From Brevibacillus_H sp041920465 (GTDB lineage Bacteria; Bacillota; Bacilli; Brevibacillales; Brevibacillaceae), in NCBI GenBank assembly GCA_041920465.1, contig JBHGXW010000002.1:1-64000 (forward strand): a stretch of 64,000 nt of DNA. Reading direction: 5' to 3'. The notes under the pieces were generated by a model that was not told where the DNA came from, searched no databases, and saw only the letters and a program-made list of their open reading frames with translations. Shown here one piece after another: positions 24,882 to 32,106 of this stretch; within the stretch, counting starts at the first letter, position 1; every line of letters begins with the position of its first letter. The position numbers and the translations under genes are program-made.

Positions 24882-25934
24882 ATGACCACTCCCGTAAAGT
24901 TAACTTCGCTTACCAGCAAAGGAGGCTGCGGCTGCAAAATCAGCCCCGACGCTCTCTCATCCGTCCTCAAAAGCTTGCCGAGACCGGGCAGTGACGACCC
25001 GCGACTGTTAGTAGGAGTTGAAACCTCCGACGATGCGGGTGTGTATCAATTGACGGATGAGCTTGCGCTGGTACAGACGCTTGATTTCTTCACACCGATT
25101 GTAGATGACCCGTACTGGTTCGGCCAAATTGCCGCTGCCAATGCCTTAAGTGATGTATTTGCCATGGGCGGAAAACCGCTTACCGCATTAAATATTGTCG
25201 GTTTCCCGATTACCAAGCTGGACCCTGGTATCTTGACGGAAATTCTGCGCGGCGCTGCCGAAAAGATAGCCGAAGCAGGTGCCGCATTGGTTGGCGGCCA
25301 CTCCATTGATGACCCGGAGCCGAAATTCGGTCTCTCTGTCACGGGAACGGTACACCCCAAACGGGTTTTGACCAATACAGGAGCCAAGCCGGGGGATGTC
25401 CTGATTCTAACCAAACCGATTGGCGTGGGGATTCAAACCACCGGTATCAAACGGGACGCGCTTACGCCGGAGCAAACCAAAACGGTAATGAGCATTATGG
25501 CCACGCTGAACAAACAGGCGGCAGAATGTATGTCCGCCTTCCCCGTTCATGCCTGCACTGATGTGACTGGTTTCGGTCTCATGGGCCACTCGTTGGAAAT
25601 GGCTGAAGGCAGCCAGGCAGGAATACGCATTTATGCCAAGTCCGTACCTGTGCTTCCCGGAACCCGCGAATTGGCCGAACAAGGCATTGTCCCCGGCGGC
25701 AGCAAATCAAACGCCAGATGGGTTGCCAATCGAGTCAGCTATGCGGAAGAACTGGATGAGATCGAACGTCTTATTCTTTGTGACGCCGTTACTTCGGGCG
25801 GTTTGTTAATCAGCCTCCCTCGGGACAAAGCTGAGGAATTGATTTCTTCCCTGCACCAAAACGGTGTCATCTGGGCCAGCATAATTGGCGAAGTGGTTGC
25901 CGAACACCCTGGACAGATCATGGTTTTGTCATAG
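24882..25934 (+). CDS. selD: Selenide, water dikinase (selenophosphate synthetase)
   Basis: Makes selenophosphate from selenide and ATP. The 350-residue protein starts at ATG 24882 behind AGGAGG (the frame extends upstream to 24753 without a ribosome site). The active-site loop reads SKGGCGCK: Cys16 replaces the selenocysteine some homologues carry, with Lys19 conserved. Further AIRS-family motifs are SDDAGVYQL, TLDFFTPIVDDPYWFGQIAAANALSD, GGHSIDDPEPKFG and CTDVTGFGLMGH. In this window it pairs only with selU; no selA, selB or tRNA-Sec is visible, so a role in 2-selenouridine formation is the simplest reading. Confidence 0.93.
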   Translation: MTTPVKLTSLTSKGGCGCKISPDALSSVLKSLPRPGSDDPRLLVGVETSDDAGVYQLTDELALVQTLDFFTPIVDDPYWFGQIAAANALSDVFAMGGKPLTALNIVGFPITKLDPGILTEILRGAAEKIAEAGAALVGGHSIDDPEPKFGLSVTGTVHPKRVLTNTGAKPGDVLILTKPIGVGIQTTGIKRDALTPEQTKTVMSIMATLNKQAAECMSAFPVHACTDVTGFGLMGHSLEMAEGSQAGIRIYAKSVPVLPGTRELAEQGIVPGGSKSNARWVANRVSYAEELDEIERLILCDAVTSGGLLISLPRDKAEELISSLHQNGVIWASIIGEVVAEHPGQIMVLS

Positions 25935-25959
25935 ATAAGTTGACCGGCAAAAAAAATTC

Positions 25960-25992
25960 TTGCATTCTTCGAATCATCTGGCGTAATATAAT
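25960..25992 (+). promoter_or_regulatory. Probable promoter of the MFS leader transcript
   Basis: TTGCAT (25960-25965) is followed 18 nt later by TAATAT (25984-25989), which overlaps a perfect TATAAT (25987-25992). Transcription would start about 10 nt on, shortly before the leader-peptide ribosome site, leaving an untranslated leader of over 400 nt before the MFS gene. Confidence 0.55.
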
Positions 25993-26033
25993 ACTAATCA
26001 ATTACCAAAAAAAAGAAACGGAGTGTTGGACTT

Positions 26034-26063
26034 ATGACGCATCCTGTAGTTTTCATGATCTGA
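26034..26063 (+). CDS. Leader peptide MTHPVVFMI
   Basis: A 9-codon reading frame, ATG at 26034 to TGA at 26061-26063, with GGAG 10 nt upstream. Its codons 3 to 6 form the left arm of a long hairpin (26040-26127), and an intrinsic terminator follows before the MFS gene. Short frames in this position regulate ribosome-targeting antibiotic resistance genes (erm, cat, vmlR, bmrCD) by drug-dependent stalling. No leader with this exact sequence is known to me, so stalling is inference. Its TGA overlaps an ATG (TGATG) of a further 21-codon frame. Confidence 0.45.
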   Translation: MTHPVVFMI

Positions 26064-26127
26064 TGGGCCTCCTTGAGGGGCGCCATCGTCCCTCAAAACC
26101 CATCATATCGTTTGAAGCTGCAGGATG
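26040..26127 (+). promoter_or_regulatory. Leader hairpin upstream of the MFS transporter
   Basis: Three nested stems can form: CATCCTGTAG (26040-26049) with CTGCAGGATG (26118-26127); TGATGGG (26061-26067) with CCCATCA (26099-26105); and TTGAGGG (26073-26079) with CCCTCAA (26090-26096). The outer stem includes leader-peptide codons and the middle one its stop codon, so a ribosome held on the leader would open both. GCAGGATGA (26120-26128) could alternatively pair with TCATCCTGC at 26378-26386, downstream of the terminator. Confidence 0.6.
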
Positions 26128-26128
26128 A
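26063..26128 (+). CDS. Possible second leader frame, 21 residues
   Basis: ATG at 26063 overlaps the stop of MTHPVVFMI by one base and reads MGLLEGRHRPSKPIISFEAAG to a TGA at 26126-26128. It has no ribosome site of its own, so it could only be translated by termination-reinitiation. It spans the right arms of the leader hairpin, so its translation would also unfold them. It may equally be chance. Confidence 0.25.
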   Translation: MGLLEGRHRPSKPIISFEAAG

Positions 26129-26291
26129 TGATCTGTCTGCGCCGTTTTCATATGCTTCGACTTATGGAGGCGACAGCTATCTTTCGGTGTACTGACATAC
26201 GCCGATGTGGTGCTTTCTCCTCCGTTGTTTCAGCTTCCAATTGGTTGTCCCGGAAAGCCTTTTTTTCTTGAACATCTGGAAGTTGAGCCCC

Positions 26292-26351
26292 AAGCAAAAC
26301 GCGAGCGGAAGAATCAGCCTACTTTCCTTCCAATCGCGTTTTGCTTTTTTT
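26292..26351 (+). terminator. Intrinsic terminator (attenuator) before the MFS gene
   Basis: AAGCAAAACGCGA (26292-26304) and TCGCGTTTTGCTT (26334-26346) form a perfect 13-bp stem with a 29-nt loop, followed by a T-run to 26351. It lies between the leader promoter and the MFS start and would stop most transcripts unless read through. A weaker terminator-like stem (AGCTTCC/GGAAAGC then TTTTTTT) precedes it at about 26232-26268. Confidence 0.85.
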
Positions 26352-26443
26352 ATGGAAACGTCCTAGGAGGCGGACTTTCATCCTGCGCTGCAAGACCTTA
26401 AGCTTCTTCCACAGAACTGAAATACAGAATGGAGGAATTTTGC

Positions 26444-27736
26444 TTGAATTGGTTATCTTGGGATTTAAACCTGAAAGTCCGGCTTGTCGGCGAGACTATA
26501 TTCCATATCTTTTATTGGATGTTCTTTCCGTTCATGGCCTTGCATTTTACCCTTTCCTTTGGCAAGGAGGTTGCAGCTGTTCTCTTGACCATTCCGCCTT
26601 TGGTCGGTGTATTTTCAAGCCTGATTGGCGGCCGGATTGCCGATCGGATCGGCCGCCGCCCGACGATGCTTTTTGCCATCGTAATCGAAAGCTGCATGCT
26701 TGCCTTGTTGGCCTTTTCGTCGTCTCCCTGGATTGATTTTATCGCCTTTACCGGTTTGGCAATGGGCGGCTCTATCTACTGGCCGGCAAGTTCGGCCATG
26801 GTGGCTGACCTGACGACAGAAGAGGATCGCAGACAGGTATTTGCCACTTTTTACACCGCGATGAACATTGGCGTGGTGTTTGGGCCTGTCATCGGATCTT
26901 TCTTCTTTGAGCATTACCGTACCGAACTGATGCTAATCTGTTTTCTCATCAACACGTTGTTCGGTGTCGTCTTGTTCTTCGTCCTGAAAGAAACTCTGCC
27001 GAAATCAGCAAGGGAAGCACAACCCCCATCTTCGTCCAACAGTTTCTTGGAACAATGGCGCAGCTACAAAGCGATTTTCAGCGATCGGGTTTTCGCGCTT
27101 TATATCGTTGCGGGTATCCTGATCAGCTTTACGTTCATGCAGATGGATTTGTACATGGGGGTTTACATTAAAGAATTCGTCCCGCCCCAAACGCTTTTCT
27201 CATGGAACAATCGGTCTTTCACACTGGGCAATACGGAGATATTTGGCTGGATGGTGGGTATCAACGGTCTCTTGGTTGTCATGTTTACCTTGTTGGTAAC
27301 CCGTCTCTTCGCAGAGTGGAGTGACCGCAATTCGTTGATTCTCTCTTCCATGCTCTCCGGATTAGGCATGTTCGCGATGGGGTTTACCACCAATGTCTGG
27401 CTGTTGTTTGGCTGTATGGTAATTTTTACGCTTGGTGAACTGGTCCGTACCCCGGTTGCGCAAAGCTTTATCAGCAAATATGCTCCGGAAGATAAACGCG
27501 GGCAGTACATGGGCGCTTCAACACTGCAGTTCTCAGTAGGCCGCTTCCTTGCTCCGCTGTCCATCGGAGTTTCGCAGTGGCTTACTCCAATCGGCGTGTT
27601 CGGCATGATCATGATGTGTGCACTCATCAGTGCCCTCATCTACGTAAGGCTGTTCCGCTTCATTGAAGTCCGGGGCAGCCGCTCTGTTCGGGTGAAGCAA
27701 CAGCAAAGCGTAGCTGATCCGAAGCCGGAAGTTTAA
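26444..27736 (+). CDS. MFS efflux transporter behind an attenuator leader
   Basis: A 430-residue major facilitator with about 12 helices. The loop 2-3 signature reads GGRIADRIGRRPTML and a MAMGG-like helix 4 follows (AMGGSIYWPASSAMVADLTTEEDR). It begins at TTG 26444 with GGAGG 8 nt upstream; the ATG at 26429 lies inside the ribosome site. It resembles drug exporters of the MdtH/YfmO-like 12-helix group, but substrate is not assignable. The preceding leader (promoter, 9-residue peptide, hairpin, strong terminator) suggests induction by ribosome inhibitors. The stop codon lies within a stem-loop repeat that probably terminates transcription. Confidence 0.85.
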   Translation: MNWLSWDLNLKVRLVGETIFHIFYWMFFPFMALHFTLSFGKEVAAVLLTIPPLVGVFSSLIGGRIADRIGRRPTMLFAIVIESCMLALLAFSSSPWIDFIAFTGLAMGGSIYWPASSAMVADLTTEEDRRQVFATFYTAMNIGVVFGPVIGSFFFEHYRTELMLICFLINTLFGVVLFFVLKETLPKSAREAQPPSSSNSFLEQWRSYKAIFSDRVFALYIVAGILISFTFMQMDLYMGVYIKEFVPPQTLFSWNNRSFTLGNTEIFGWMVGINGLLVVMFTLLVTRLFAEWSDRNSLILSSMLSGLGMFAMGFTTNVWLLFGCMVIFTLGELVRTPVAQSFISKYAPEDKRGQYMGASTLQFSVGRFLAPLSIGVSQWLTPIGVFGMIMMCALISALIYVRLFRFIEVRGSRSVRVKQQQSVADPKPEV

Positions 27737-27831
27737 CCACTTTAACAGTTTAAAGCGGTTGAACTTTCTGATAATAGTGAACAAAAGGAAAGAAAGTTTA
27801 ACCACTTTCATCATGGAAAGTGATTAAACTT
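27729..27831. repeat. Palindromic stem-loop repeat, copies 2 and 3
   Basis: Two stem-loops stand in tandem: AAGTTTAACCACTTT (27729-27743) with AAAGCGGTTGAACTT (27752-27766), and AAGTTTAACCACTTT (27794-27808) with AAAGTGATTAAACTT (27817-27831). The first overlaps the MFS stop codon. 27779-27811 is identical to 22360-22392. They lie between converging genes; read on the reverse strand the second is followed by TCTTTCCTTTTG, so both strands are probably terminated here. Confidence 0.8.
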
Positions 27832-27854
27832 TCTTATTTCCCCTTCTTTTCCAA

Positions 27855-30437
27855 TTATGGCGTAGTGATCGGCTTCATATAGTCGCTAATCGTAAATTTG
27901 CCGCGCATCCATTTGTAAGTGTCATCGTAGATTGCACGAATGTGCGGCTCCTGGTTGGCGTACGCATCCAGTAAACTTTTGGAGCCATAGTAGTAGGCGT
28001 GAATCTTGTTTTTGTCAATTCCCAGCTTGTGTCCGGCAATTAACTGGTTGTAGTAGAGTTGATAGAATTTCAGGTCGCGAACCATCCGTTCATCCCCTTC
28101 TACTTCTATGCCCATCCCGTATTTGTCTGCTATGGACAGCGTCGCCTCTATCCGTTCGACGGCAATTTCCTTGTCATTGTAAAAGTTCGGCTGCACAAAC
28201 GCATAATCAAAACCAAGCTGCTTCCATTCGGTAAAGCCTGGCGCTTCATAATAGGGAATCCAATAGAAACGCAGCGCTTTCTCATGTACCATTTCGGCAG
28301 CATCCCAGATCAGTTCTCTTTCTTTCGGCGCGGCGTCATCCACCAGCTCATGGAACCAATAGATGCCTTCCAGTTTCAAATACCGATAAGCGCCATGATT
28401 CCAACGGTTCATCAGTTCTTGGAAATACCAATTCATCGCCTGTAATCGGTATTGGTACGCCCGGTCTTCCCCTACCATCGAGGCCTGGAAGGTAAGCGGG
28501 TCCTGATCTTCGAGAAGTTTGCCAAAGTTTTTCTGATTCGGGTCCGGGTACGGAAGGGTCAGCACGACTTTCTCAACAGCCGGATCAATGACCAGCGTAC
28601 CACGGCGTTTGTTGTATTCTCGCATTGCTTCATTCAGAGCATCCAGCTGCCTGCCCGGACGGAACAAGTCGTTCAGATAGTACTCCCATCCTCCCTTGGT
28701 TGACTGAATGGTGGGGTAAGGAAGGAACAGAACACTGTCAAACATCCGGTCAACCACTTTGCCTTCCGGATTGAGATAACCGACCAGCGGAAGAAAACTA
28801 TCCTTTGTCCAGGAACCGCGATCACCATTGGCCCCGGAATAGGCTAAGAGCAGGTTCTCCATCCGGTCTTCCGCTTTGATGTCTTCTGCCCGGCTGTTGG
28901 CGGTTGTTTTGGCAGGCGGAAGGAGGATGACGGATTCCCCTTTCTCTTCATTGCCCAACACCTGCAGCTGCCGGGCGAATACCCACACTTTCACTGGAAA
29001 ACGCACCCGAACCGCTTGAATCTCCGCCTTAGGCAGCGCGACAGTTAACGTGCGAACAAGTGGCGTCGTTTCCGACGGGGCGATTGTGTGCGTTACTTTT
29101 CCCGCATACGACCAGCGCTTCCCGTCTTGGGATACTTCTACTTCCATATATTTAGGCAGTACGATACCTGCCTTTTGATCTTGCTTAAAGGAAAGGGCGA
29201 TTTGCTGCACGTTTTTCTTTTCGTTCAGCTTCACTGTGATTTCGCGGCCAAATTGACGGTTAAACCCTGTCCAAGTCTCGGATGGGGTCACGATGCCGCC
29301 TGCCGGGCCCGGATATTTCTTTTCCAAACTGGCAAAAAAGCTGTCTTGCGGCCCGGTATAGCCAACGGAGGTGAAGCTTCCGGGTGCGTAATTGGTCAAA
29401 TCCGTTTGTACGGATGGGCCTCCTCCGGCAGTTTGCGGCAGGTTTGCCGTTCCAGGCTTTTCGGTCGTTTCGGGCATTTCCGACGTTACGCCATTGGCTG
29501 TCACCTCCACCGGTATCGTGACCGTTTGATACCCCACGGTAGCGGTAATCTGGCCATTCCCCGGATTGGGGCCGGCAACGAATGTCCCGTCAGGAAGAAT
29601 CGAGCCCAGGTCAGCGTTATCGAAAGAAAAGATCGGGGTAAATGGCAGTTTTCCCCCATCTTTTCGCGTTATCTTAACCTTCCGGCTTGTCCCGGCAACC
29701 AGCTTCAGGCTTGCTGTATCGGCTTGCAGCTCCAGTTGTTTTGCCTGCTCTTCTCTTGCCAGCAAAACCCGTTCCGCCACGATGGCTGCTTCCGCTCGGG
29801 TAACTTGGCGTGCAGGATAAAACATCCCTTTACTGCCCACCAGCCAGCCGATACGTCCTACGGTGTAAACAGCCTCTCTTGCATATGGAGCAAGAAGGGC
29901 ATCGTCCTGGTACAGTTTTGGCTGCCCCTGCGTCACTTCGGCTGGATTGCCTGTCATCTCCAGCAAACGGGCCAAAATCACAGCCAAATCCTGACGAGAT
30001 AAAGGAAGGGCCGCATCAAAACGATCTCCTTTTCCTTTAATAATCGCGGCATCGGTTAAGCTTTGCAGATAGGGAGCATACGGGCTTTCTTTTGGTACAT
30101 CGGAATATTGCAAATCCGTCCTGCTGTCAGGTTGAAATCCTGCCGCTTTCGCCAGCAAGAGAGCAAAATCTTGCCGGGTGATCGGCTCATTGGGGCGAAA
30201 CCGATTGTCTCCCCCTCCGCTGATCAATTGACGCTCATATAGATAATAAATGCTCTTTTCAGCAAAATGTCCGCGAACGTCGGTATACTGAAAATTGATT
30301 GACATTTTCTCCTTCTGGGTCACCGGCAGAACCGGATTAGCCGGTTGGCCTGCTTGTGCCAGGGAAGGGGTAAAAAGCATGGCCATCGTCATTATCAACG
30401 CAATCCACCTGGAATTCCTACTGGTTCGCCTGCTCAA
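27855..30437 (-). CDS. SLH-domain surface protein with DUF4855-like C-terminal domain
   Basis: 860 residues, exported (signal peptide about 1-29 ending SLAQAG). Three SLH repeats: about 50-92 (YTDVRGHFAEKSIYYLYERQL, FRPNEPITRQDFALLLAKA), 110-158 and 172-220 (FYPARQVTRAEAAIVAERVL). An Ig-like domain follows (about 235-315, with FSFDNADLGSILPDGTF), then a low-complexity linker, a discoidin-like beta domain (about 350-495) and a large C-terminal domain (about 505-850) of the DUF4855 type with YLNDLF, LEGIYWFHE, RFYWIPYYEAPGF and a late HAYYYGSK. DUF4855 has been suggested to be a glycoside hydrolase-like barrel; activity is unproven. Start is TTG 30437 with GGAGG 10 nt upstream. Confidence 0.82.
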   Translation of the reverse strand: MSRRTSRNSRWIALIMTMAMLFTPSLAQAGQPANPVLPVTQKEKMSINFQYTDVRGHFAEKSIYYLYERQLISGGGDNRFRPNEPITRQDFALLLAKAAGFQPDSRTDLQYSDVPKESPYAPYLQSLTDAAIIKGKGDRFDAALPLSRQDLAVILARLLEMTGNPAEVTQGQPKLYQDDALLAPYAREAVYTVGRIGWLVGSKGMFYPARQVTRAEAAIVAERVLLAREEQAKQLELQADTASLKLVAGTSRKVKITRKDGGKLPFTPIFSFDNADLGSILPDGTFVAGPNPGNGQITATVGYQTVTIPVEVTANGVTSEMPETTEKPGTANLPQTAGGGPSVQTDLTNYAPGSFTSVGYTGPQDSFFASLEKKYPGPAGGIVTPSETWTGFNRQFGREITVKLNEKKNVQQIALSFKQDQKAGIVLPKYMEVEVSQDGKRWSYAGKVTHTIAPSETTPLVRTLTVALPKAEIQAVRVRFPVKVWVFARQLQVLGNEEKGESVILLPPAKTTANSRAEDIKAEDRMENLLLAYSGANGDRGSWTKDSFLPLVGYLNPEGKVVDRMFDSVLFLPYPTIQSTKGGWEYYLNDLFRPGRQLDALNEAMREYNKRRGTLVIDPAVEKVVLTLPYPDPNQKNFGKLLEDQDPLTFQASMVGEDRAYQYRLQAMNWYFQELMNRWNHGAYRYLKLEGIYWFHELVDDAAPKERELIWDAAEMVHEKALRFYWIPYYEAPGFTEWKQLGFDYAFVQPNFYNDKEIAVERIEATLSIADKYGMGIEVEGDERMVRDLKFYQLYYNQLIAGHKLGIDKNKIHAYYYGSKSLLDAYANQEPHIRAIYDDTYKWMRGKFTISDYMKPITTP

Positions 30438-30482
30438 GATCGTGTTTCCTCCTCTGCTACCGCTCTTTTTCTCTAAGCAACT

Positions 30483-30519
30483 CCACCCGACTTAAGCTAT
30501 CGCTCTGTCGGGCGGGGCC
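30483..30519. repeat. 37-bp dispersed repeat, copy B
   Basis: Reference copy, starting CCACCCGACTTAAGC and ending GTCGGGCGGGGCC, with a perfect 6-bp stem CCCGAC/GTCGGG. It lies in the 5' leader of the SLH/DUF4855 gene, about 45 nt upstream of the start. Confidence 0.75.
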
Positions 30520-30555
30520 ACAAACATATATATTCTCAACTACTAGCTAAGACGT

Positions 30556-31722
30556 TTAGACCGACTGGTTCGTTTCGATTACAGATTTTGGACGAGGCGG
30601 TTTGGGGCCGAAAAATTGATAGTAATCCACCTTCAGATTGCCATTGTACAATTTTCGTTTCTTGCTCGCAGTACGCCCGAAATGCTGTTCGAATTGCTCA
30701 TCGGAAGTAAGGATGTAAAAAGACCAGGTGTCCAGCTTCGAACAAACTTGTCCCAATTCTTTGTACAGTTTCACAACTTCATTCTGCTCGCTTAATCGTT
30801 CACCATAGGGAGGATTGGTGATCAGGTAGCCGTATTTTTTCTTCGAGCTAAGCTCCTTCATCGGCATTCGTTGGAAGTGAATCCATTCATCCACTCCCGC
30901 TTCCATCGCATTATGCCGTGCCACTTTCAACACTTCGTCATCAATATCCGTCCCAATAATCTCCAATTTCCGATCATACTGCGCCAAATCATGCGTCTCA
31001 GCTCGCGCTTCCCGCCAAAGAGCTTTCGGAATGGCCGGCCAGCTTTCCGAAGCGAATTCCCGGTTCATCCCCGGCGCTATATTTTGTCCGATCAAGGCCG
31101 CTTCAATCGGAATCGTGCCTGACCCGCAGAAAGGATCTACGAGCACCCTATCCGGATTCCAGCGGGACAAGAGAATCAGGGCTGCCGCCATGGTTTCTTT
31201 AAGCGGAGCAGCGCCGATCCATTCCCGATAGCCCCGTTTATGCAGACCCGGCCCGCTTGTATCGATCGTAAGGGTGGCAATATCTTTTAACAAGGCGACT
31301 TCCACCTTGTATACCGGTCCTTTTTCTTCAAACCATTCTCGCTTGTACGTCTTCTTCAGGCTTTCCACAATCGCCTTTTTGACGATAGCCTGACAGTCAG
31401 GCACGCTGAACAGCGTCGATTTGACCGACTTGCCTTCAACCGGGAAGGTTCCGTCCTCTGGTATCCAATCAGCCCAAGGCAATGCTTTGGTTTGTTCAAA
31501 CAATTCGTCAAATGTGGTGGCACGGAATTCTCCAATCTTAAGCCGTACACGATCAGAGGTCCTGAGCCACAAATTGCAGCGCGGAATCGCGGATATGTCT
31601 GCCCGAAACGTAACCTTGCCGTTATCTACTTTCGCATCCGTATATCCTAACTTTTTCACTTCATCTGCAACTACTGATTCTAACCCAAAAGTAGATGTAG
31701 CGATTAACTCAACTTTTTCCAT
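30556..31722 (-). CDS. THUMP-domain class I SAM-dependent RNA methyltransferase (RlmL/YpsC-type)
   Basis: 388 residues: an N-terminal ferredoxin-like/THUMP region (VELIATSTFGLESVVADEVKKLGY, WLRTSDRVRLKIGEF) and a Rossmann methyltransferase with VDPFCGSGTIPIEAALIG, GTDIDDEVLKVARHNA and the N6-amino methylation motif NPPYGERL. In this family the motif acts on guanine N2 of 23S rRNA (RlmL/RlmN2-like) or of tRNA. The exact site is not deducible. The ATG at 31722 has GGAGAT upstream. Monocistronic. Confidence 0.88.
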   Translation of the reverse strand: MEKVELIATSTFGLESVVADEVKKLGYTDAKVDNGKVTFRADISAIPRCNLWLRTSDRVRLKIGEFRATTFDELFEQTKALPWADWIPEDGTFPVEGKSVKSTLFSVPDCQAIVKKAIVESLKKTYKREWFEEKGPVYKVEVALLKDIATLTIDTSGPGLHKRGYREWIGAAPLKETMAAALILLSRWNPDRVLVDPFCGSGTIPIEAALIGQNIAPGMNREFASESWPAIPKALWREARAETHDLAQYDRKLEIIGTDIDDEVLKVARHNAMEAGVDEWIHFQRMPMKELSSKKKYGYLITNPPYGERLSEQNEVVKLYKELGQVCSKLDTWSFYILTSDEQFEQHFGRTASKKRKLYNGNLKVDYYQFFGPKPPRPKSVIETNQSV

Positions 31723-31904
31723 AAATAATCTCCTGTCGTAAAATTAATAACCCAAAGCACTTGAAAAGGGCATTCCCCTTCTTATCATACCCTATTCTAC
31801 CGATTCCGTTGGCAAATTCAACCGAATGGAAGCTGGCAGCCTTGCCGCCCAGTTCTTGCTAAAGAGGTTTCGCAGGTTTAGGCCAAAAATTGGCAAAAAA
31901 TTCA
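31723..31904. other. Upstream part of the pfeT intergenic interval
   Basis: The 384-base interval between the methyltransferase and the P-type ATPase has a quiet left part (this stretch, no feature seen) and a regulatory right part annotated separately. Confidence 0.5.
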
Positions 31905-31941
31905 TTTACTTATTTCGATTATTAAATTATAATAATTATAG
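31905..31941 (+). promoter_or_regulatory. Promoter overlapped by a PerR box
   Basis: TTTACT (31905-31910), 17-nt spacer and TATAAT (31928-31933) form the promoter. TTATAATAATTATAG (31927-31941) matches the Bacillus Per box TTATAATnATTATAA at every position but the last and covers the -10, so binding would repress. Known PerR targets include pfeT/zosA in B. subtilis, which fits the gene downstream. Confidence 0.75.
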
Positions 31942-32001
31942 TAATGTTTCCCCAAAACAAGTTTATTGCCTATAACCAAAACAATAATCATTCTCAGTTA
32001 G

Positions 32002-32031
32002 CATGCTACTGCCCGTATGGACAGTAGCATG
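32002..32031 (+). promoter_or_regulatory. Hairpin in the pfeT 5' leader
   Basis: CATGCTACTG and CAGTAGCATG form a perfect 10-bp stem with a 10-nt loop, about 60 nt downstream of the expected transcription start. No T-run follows, so it is not a standard terminator; it may stabilise the mRNA or affect its regulation. Confidence 0.5.
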
Positions 32032-32054
32032 TAGCATTTTAAGGGTATCTACAC

Positions 32055-32069
32055 TGATTCTTATTATCA
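32055..32069 (+). promoter_or_regulatory. Candidate Fur box
   Basis: TGATTCTTATTATCA agrees with the 7-1-7 Fur consensus TGATAATnATTATCA except at two positions. It lies about 40 nt upstream of the ATPase start, downstream of the PerR-box promoter. Together they suggest control by both iron and peroxide. Confidence 0.5.
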
Positions 32070-32106
32070 ATTGTTCATAAATTCGTAAAGAAAGGTTGGA
32101 TGTTTT

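Noticed and set aside
24882..24940. Selenocysteine codon in selD
   Set aside because: The active-site codon is TGC (Cys) and no in-frame TGA with a SECIS-like stem is present.
25940..26128. 62-residue frame through the MFS leader
   Set aside because: It begins within the promoter and has no ribosome site; the two short frames inside the same interval explain the signals better.
29088..30002. 304-residue frame antisense to the SLH/DUF4855 gene
   Set aside because: Antisense shadow without start signals or recognisable domains.
30483..30519. 37-bp element as a known riboswitch (c-di-GMP, preQ1, guanidine, fluoride)
   Set aside because: Compared by eye with the consensus motifs of these classes; none of the conserved cores is present, and copies do not sit consistently upstream of one gene type.
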